DNA of 64,000 nt from Acestrorhynchus altus (lineage: Eukaryota; Chordata; Actinopteri; Characiformes; Acestrorhynchidae). The notes below the pieces were generated by a model that was given only the letters and a program-made list of their open reading frames with translations, was not told the DNA's origin and ran no database searches. The position numbers and the translations under genes were made by a program. Shown here piece by piece: positions 59,371 to 64,000 of this stretch. The first letter of the stretch is position 1, and each line of letters begins with the position of its first letter. The stretch covers positions 28,935,990 through 28,999,989 of the forward strand of contig CM067511.1 in the NCBI GenBank assembly GCA_034509495.1, in the 5' to 3' direction.

Positions 59371-59749
59371 GATCTTCAGATTGATGGTAGAGGGTTCCAT
59401 ATAGAACATATTTGAAATGGGTTCTAATATATTATAGAGTTATACTATTGTTACTATGTCATACCCATTTTGTGCACCCTTACAGTACATTCTCCATCAA
59501 TCTTAAGATCTCTTCCACAATTCAAAAACCCTTTAATCATGCAGGTTCAAGGTTTTTTTTTGAGTATTTGTGCTTCTATATAGATCAATTTTCTTTACTG
59601 AAAAACAACTTGAAGAACCATAATATTTAACTGTGTAGTTTCGGAGGGTAAACATTTAAAACAACTGCCAACATGCCCATGTCATGCCCTTCCTAACAAA
59701 GCCAAAGGGCAGACCACAAGAAATGTCATCCAGGACCTACTTGTAGCTG

Positions 59750-60130
59750 TCAATACTTGCAGATGTCAAAGTGTAGCATCTACCATCAGAAAGCACATTT
59801 CCTTTTTCAAGAGAGGGATGCAAGGAGGAAAAACCTGCTGTCAAAAAGCATTAGAGCTAAAGTCTTGCCCACAACACACCTAGACAAAGGCCAGGACATC
59901 TGTACGAATTTGCTTTGGACAGGTCAATCCAAATTTGGGCACAGTAATAGAAGATGTGCTTGGCACAAACCAAACCTCACACAGCTTTTGAAGCATGGAG
60001 GTGTAAATGTCATTACTGTATCAGAGGGGGGCTTGAGGAAAATGTACAAAGATAAATACTGCAACGTCACACAGCTGAAAGAATTCTGCATGGAGGAGTA
60101 TGGAAATCTTTCTTCCAGTCCATGTGGCTT
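59750..60130 (+). mobile_element. Third Tc1/mariner remnant
   Basis: TAGCATCTACCATCAGAAAG, GGATGCAAGGAGGAAAAACC and TTGCTGTC-like CTGCTGTCAAAAAGC match the copy at 29505. Downstream, GGACAGGTCAATCCAAATTTGG and AAGCATGGAGGTGTAAATG continue the transposase gene. A frame of 125 codons survives by chance but changes register against the expected protein. Confidence 0.55.
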
Positions 60131-60139
60131 TTAGAAGGT

Positions 60140-61570
60140 TATATGAACCATCTAACTGACAGTTTCTAATCTGTATTAGAGACACTGAAATGGAATTTGT
60201 ACATTATAAAGGAAACCATTTGCAATCATTGACCTGGTTGGAACCCTACCATGGAGCTACAATGACACTGGAGCTATTTCACTTAAAGCCGCCTGTCAGA
60301 GCATGTTGTCTTATATACGAATTACTTGATTTTTTTCATTTTGCATATGACACATAGCTGTCATAACCACGGGTTTGTTATAATCACTTGATGACTTCTT
60401 CATCGTTTTCTTGGTTGGCTTCCACAAATGTGTATTAAGTCTTCACGTTTGGGCCATGAAGTAGGGACTTTATAGAATAAAACATCATTTCAACAGAGAT
60501 CCATCTCCCCTAAATAGAACAGACTCGTCCTCAGCTTCTGACTCCAGAGCAGCTGCAATGAGTTTGTAAATTAGACAGTGAGACAATCTGAGTTGGCTCT
60601 GAACATTACATTTGAATTAGGATTTGGTAAGAAACAATGGCCATGCAGTTAAAGTACATAATGTCAGTTTTAATTTAACTGTATTTATATCTGAGTTTGT
60701 TAAACCATATAGGAAATGTAGATGACGTCATATATACAAATCAGGGAGTAGTAATCATTTATTTTCTTATTGGCTACTCAGAATATTGTTGTTTGAATTT
60801 GCAACACTGCAACACTGAGAGAAAAGAAACAGACAAATGAGGTGTATGGAACAACATCACCAAGAACAATATTATGTCACGTCTGGTGGAAGTCTCTTAT
60901 GGCAAAGAAAATGCAACTAAACAACATGATTTTACTTCTAATCATCTGTATAAAGGGATCATGTTTACTTAATGTTTATTTAAGTTTACTTAATATCTTA
61001 ATGTAGATGTAAAAACCTTTAAATACATTTTAAACTCATGGTTATTGTTTCAAATGTGGGAGGATGACAAAATTGTGTGTATGTATGTTTGTGCGTGTGT
61101 ATAAAATGTCATGAGAAGGAAAACATTTTGTATTGCTTCAAGACTTTGTCAGATGACATTTTTGGAAATTTCCTAGATATTAATTTGCACCTTACAACTT
61201 ATACCTGCAAAAAACCCCAAAACAAAACAGTCACTTTTCATATTATCAGGAAATTCAGATTCAGATTCAGTTTTCCTGTCAACTGAAAGGTGTGGTTTCA
61301 TTGTTCATTTTACGACCACTGACCAGACCCTTTCTTTAACAAGTTTGTAACAAGTGACAGTAGTCTGCATTTATCTGATTCCAATGTGTACACACTTTAC
61401 AAATCAACAAAATGTATCAACATAGTTGTCATTTTGATTACTTCCTTTTGGCCGTACTTGTTTTGATGAAATGAATTTTATTTAGGAATAAGGAAACCAT
61501 GTGCACATTTAACTCTTTAAATCATGAAGGCCTGATCTGAGCCCATACTATTCTCAGCTTCAGATAACAT
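60140..61570. other. Unique AT-rich sequence
   Basis: Nothing recognisable: no coding exon, no repeat family, no GC island. Confidence 0.6.
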
Positions 61571-61584
61571 GAGTTATATATTAG

Positions 61585-62370
61585 ATTTATAATGAGTACT
61601 GAATAAATCATAGCAGATACAGAATAATATAGAGTAATTTATTGTAGATACTGGATAATTCATAGTACATATGGGATAAATTATGGAATAAGTAAAACTA
61701 AATAGTTAATAATAGATCATGTATGATCACAGCAGATACTGAAACATTCATGGTGAACACTGAAAATAAATCATAGTACTTACTGAATAATTCATAGTAG
61801 ATACAGAATAAGTTTTAGTAAATACTAAATAATTCACAGTAAATACTGAATAATCACAATAGATGCTGAATAAATTATATCAGGTACAGCATAATTCACA
61901 GTAGATATGAAATAATTTACAGTAGATACTGATTATTTTATAGCAGGTACTGAAAAATTCACAGTAAATACTGAATAAGTTAGAATAGGTACTGAATAAT
62001 TCACAGTAGAGACTGAAAAATTCATGGTTAACACTGAAAATAATTCATAGTACTTACCGAATCATTCATAGTAGATACAGAGTTTTAGTAAATACTAAAT
62101 TCATAGTTAATACTAATTCACAGTAAATACTGAATAATCATAATAGATGCTGAATAAATTATAGCAGGTACTGAATAATTCACAGTAGATACTGAATATT
62201 TTATAACAGATACTAATGATTCATAGTAAATACTGACCAATTTAGAGTAGATGCTGAATTATTTGTAATAGATAGGGAACAATTCATAGTAATTGCTGAT
62301 TTATTCAGAGCAATTACTGAAAATATCAATAGTAGTTACTGAAAAATCATAGTACTTACTGGATCATGTT
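61585..62370. repeat. 21-bp AT-rich satellite with higher-order structure
   Basis: Roughly 35-40 degenerate tandem copies. The consensus unit starts TACTGAATAATT and ends CACAGTAGA. Copies vary between 17 and 23 bases. A block of about 155 bases (from about 61734) recurs 284 bases downstream (from about 62018) with the same internal order of variants, so part of the array was duplicated as a larger unit. Confidence 0.88.
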
Positions 62371-62727
62371 ATTAATATTTATATTGTTGAAAAACAATTG
62401 AATATAATTTATATTGTTGTTTAACAATTCATAGTATACACTGAATCATTTATTCTCTGCATCTTTTTAAGTGCATAGACGCAACAGGTCAAGAAGGATG
62501 CTGTCACATCCTGTATACACATATATCTATGCCAACTGCCACTTATAGCTACACCTTTCCATCACCTCCAAAAACATCTTTCTCTGCACATCTCCGCCTC
62601 TTGCTCACATTGCTTAAAAGGAAACGATCCAAAGCACCAGCACATTGTAGACAATGTTCCATTTTGATTTCACTTCGCTGTGGCATGGATAGTTTTGAGG
62701 AAGGTTAGTGGAGGAGAACATGCTTAT

Positions 62728-62801
<74 letters not shown>

Positions 62802-62882
62802 AACACACAACTCTTTCCATCTGAGGAAGGTCTGACTTGCCACAGGCCTGTGGCTCATATTATAGTTGTTTGAGATCGACCT

Positions 62883-62920
<38 letters not shown>

Positions 62921-63210
62921 CTCTTCTCTCTCTCTCTCTCCCTCTCCCTCTCTTTCTACAGATTGCTGTTTATGAAGACCACTTAAACAAGCTGATTTTT
63001 AAATACCTGCTTTACTGTGACATATCTCCCTTTCTCACGTGACACTGTTCTGGAGTATCACAGTTTGATGGTTTGCTTTACAATTTGGATACACACACAT
63101 GCACATTATACAATAAAGCTAACCCATATGTACTGTAAACAGTGGTATCTGTGACAATATGGACATACATTTAACATAAACATGTAAATAACAAAAATAA
63201 GACCCAAATC
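62371..63210. other. Intergenic sequence with (CA)n and (CT)n tracts
   Basis: Unique sequence interrupted by CA repeats at 62730-62799 and CT repeats at 62884-62958. No gene seen. Confidence 0.8.
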
Positions 63211-63214
63211 AAAC

Positions 63215-63620
63215 AAATTAGACAAAAACATTAAAATCGGTCATTTATTTATTGAGGAAAATGGTCACATACTACATATTTGTGAGTGGCAAATGCATGT
63301 GATCCTGAAGGATTAGGAGATAATTCAAAGTGAAATTAGAGTGAACTGTATTTAGAGTTAGAATTAGAGTGGAAGTGTATCATGTCAAGAACAAAGCAGA
63401 TCAAAGTTTGCTGTAAAGTGTTTGGACTCCACCAATGCACAGTCAGACAGACTGTGTACAAATGGAGTGAATTCAAGACTATTATTACCCTTCCCAGGAG
63501 TCAGGGAGTTCACAGAGGAACACAGAGGATCCCAAAGTAACTTCTAAACAGAAAGAAAACCCACACTGCACAACAAAGGTGTACATGACAGGGTTGCAAG
63601 GGGAAAGCTGATGCTTTCAG
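63215..63620 (+). mobile_element. Tc1/mariner remnant, 5' half
   Basis: TTATTTATTGAGGAAAATGG, GTGAGTGGCAAATGC, TTTGGACTCCACCAATGCAC, TGTACAAATGGAGTGAATTC and GACAGGGTTGCAAGG follow the terminal repeat and N-terminal transposase region of the same family as 45860. The catalytic half is absent. Confidence 0.7.
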
Positions 63621-63719
63621 AAAGCACTATTGACTCACTATAAAGAAAGAATGTTTGTCTATGTACTGAGTAAGCTACTGTTTTATACAATATATTGTAA
63701 GATTAATCATAATATATAA

Positions 63720-63742
63720 ACTATATATATATATATATATAT
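63720..63742. repeat. Short (TA)n tract
   Basis: Eleven TA units. Confidence 0.93.
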
Positions 63743-63755
63743 AAACAATATATTA

Positions 63756-63960
63756 CCTGACCACACAGGTGGGTCATTCTCAGCACTGCAGCGACACTGA
63801 CATGGTAGTGGTGTGTTAATGTGTTTTGCACTAGTATGAGTGGAGTTTTCAGACATTGTGTCCACTTACTGTCCACTCTATTTGACACTCCTACCAAGTT
63901 GGTGCAGGGTGTAGATGCAAATTTAGAGATTAACTTAGAGTTCCAGGACACCTGCTTATT
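63756..63960. mobile_element. Characin/catfish-type MITE copy, partial
   Basis: GGTGGGTCATTCTCAGCACTG, GACACTGACATGGTAGTGG and TGTCCACTTACTGTCCACTC match, in the other half, the repeat at 55555. It may continue past the right edge. Confidence 0.6.
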
Positions 63961-64000
63961 CATTGTATCTTCTAAAGAAGGAATTAAAATATTTTTTTTA

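Noticed and set aside
59757..60134. 125-codon frame as an intact gene
   Set aside because: The text follows a Tc1 transposase gene in other frames as well; the frame survives by chance within a decayed element.

Overview
This is a stretch of teleost fish nuclear genome, most likely an otophysan (characin, catfish or knifefish grade). The evidence is a vertebrate single-exon forkhead gene, an intron-containing housekeeping gene, a very heavy load of (CA)n, (CT)n, (TAA)n and (AT)n microsatellites, and many decayed Tc1/mariner elements, SINE-like repeats and MITEs of types I recognise from ray-finned fish. The two MITE copies with the core TGTCAGTGTCACTGC are a type I associate with characins and catfishes. 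Nothing bacterial or viral is present.

Layout. Positions 1-1250 hold the 5' end of btf3 on the minus strand: a non-coding first exon with an ETS/YY1-type CpG promoter, a 613-bp intron carrying an 11-copy minisatellite, and the first coding exon. The rest of btf3 lies off the left edge. Positions 1250-8070 are the shared upstream region, rich in simple repeats, with a CTCF-like site near 6281. Positions 8074-10150 hold foxd1 on the plus strand, complete: CCAAT, E-box and TATA promoter, a 5' leader with a proline-rich upstream ORF, a 361-codon intronless CDS, and a 3' UTR with a (TG)n tract and poly(A) signals. The divergent btf3-foxd1 pair matches the human 5q13.2 arrangement, which is why I call the forkhead gene foxd1 rather than another FoxD paralogue.

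From about 10.2 kb to the right edge (about 54 kb) I see no supportable protein-coding gene. This has the look of the gene desert that flanks many developmental transcription factors. It contains more than 40 microsatellite tracts, at least 13 fragments of Tc1/mariner elements (none intact), one large fold-back element at 27402-27833, SINE-like copies, several MITEs, a LINE-type tail, and two degenerate minisatellites (47.14-47.67 kb and 61.58-62.37 kb). Several islands of non-repetitive, mixed-composition sequence (near 21.9-22.2, 26.6-26.9, 30.2-30.7, 35.1-35.45, 43.9-44.05, 46.1-46.4, 53.9-54.3 and 57.3-57.7 kb) are the best candidates for foxd1 enhancers, but conservation cannot be seen from one sequence.

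I did not find a new biological system. The points most worth checking are the Myb-motif minisatellite in btf3 intron 1, the poly-proline upstream ORF in the foxd1 leader, the CTCF-like site between the two genes, the fold-back transposon, and the 21-bp satellite with higher-order structure.
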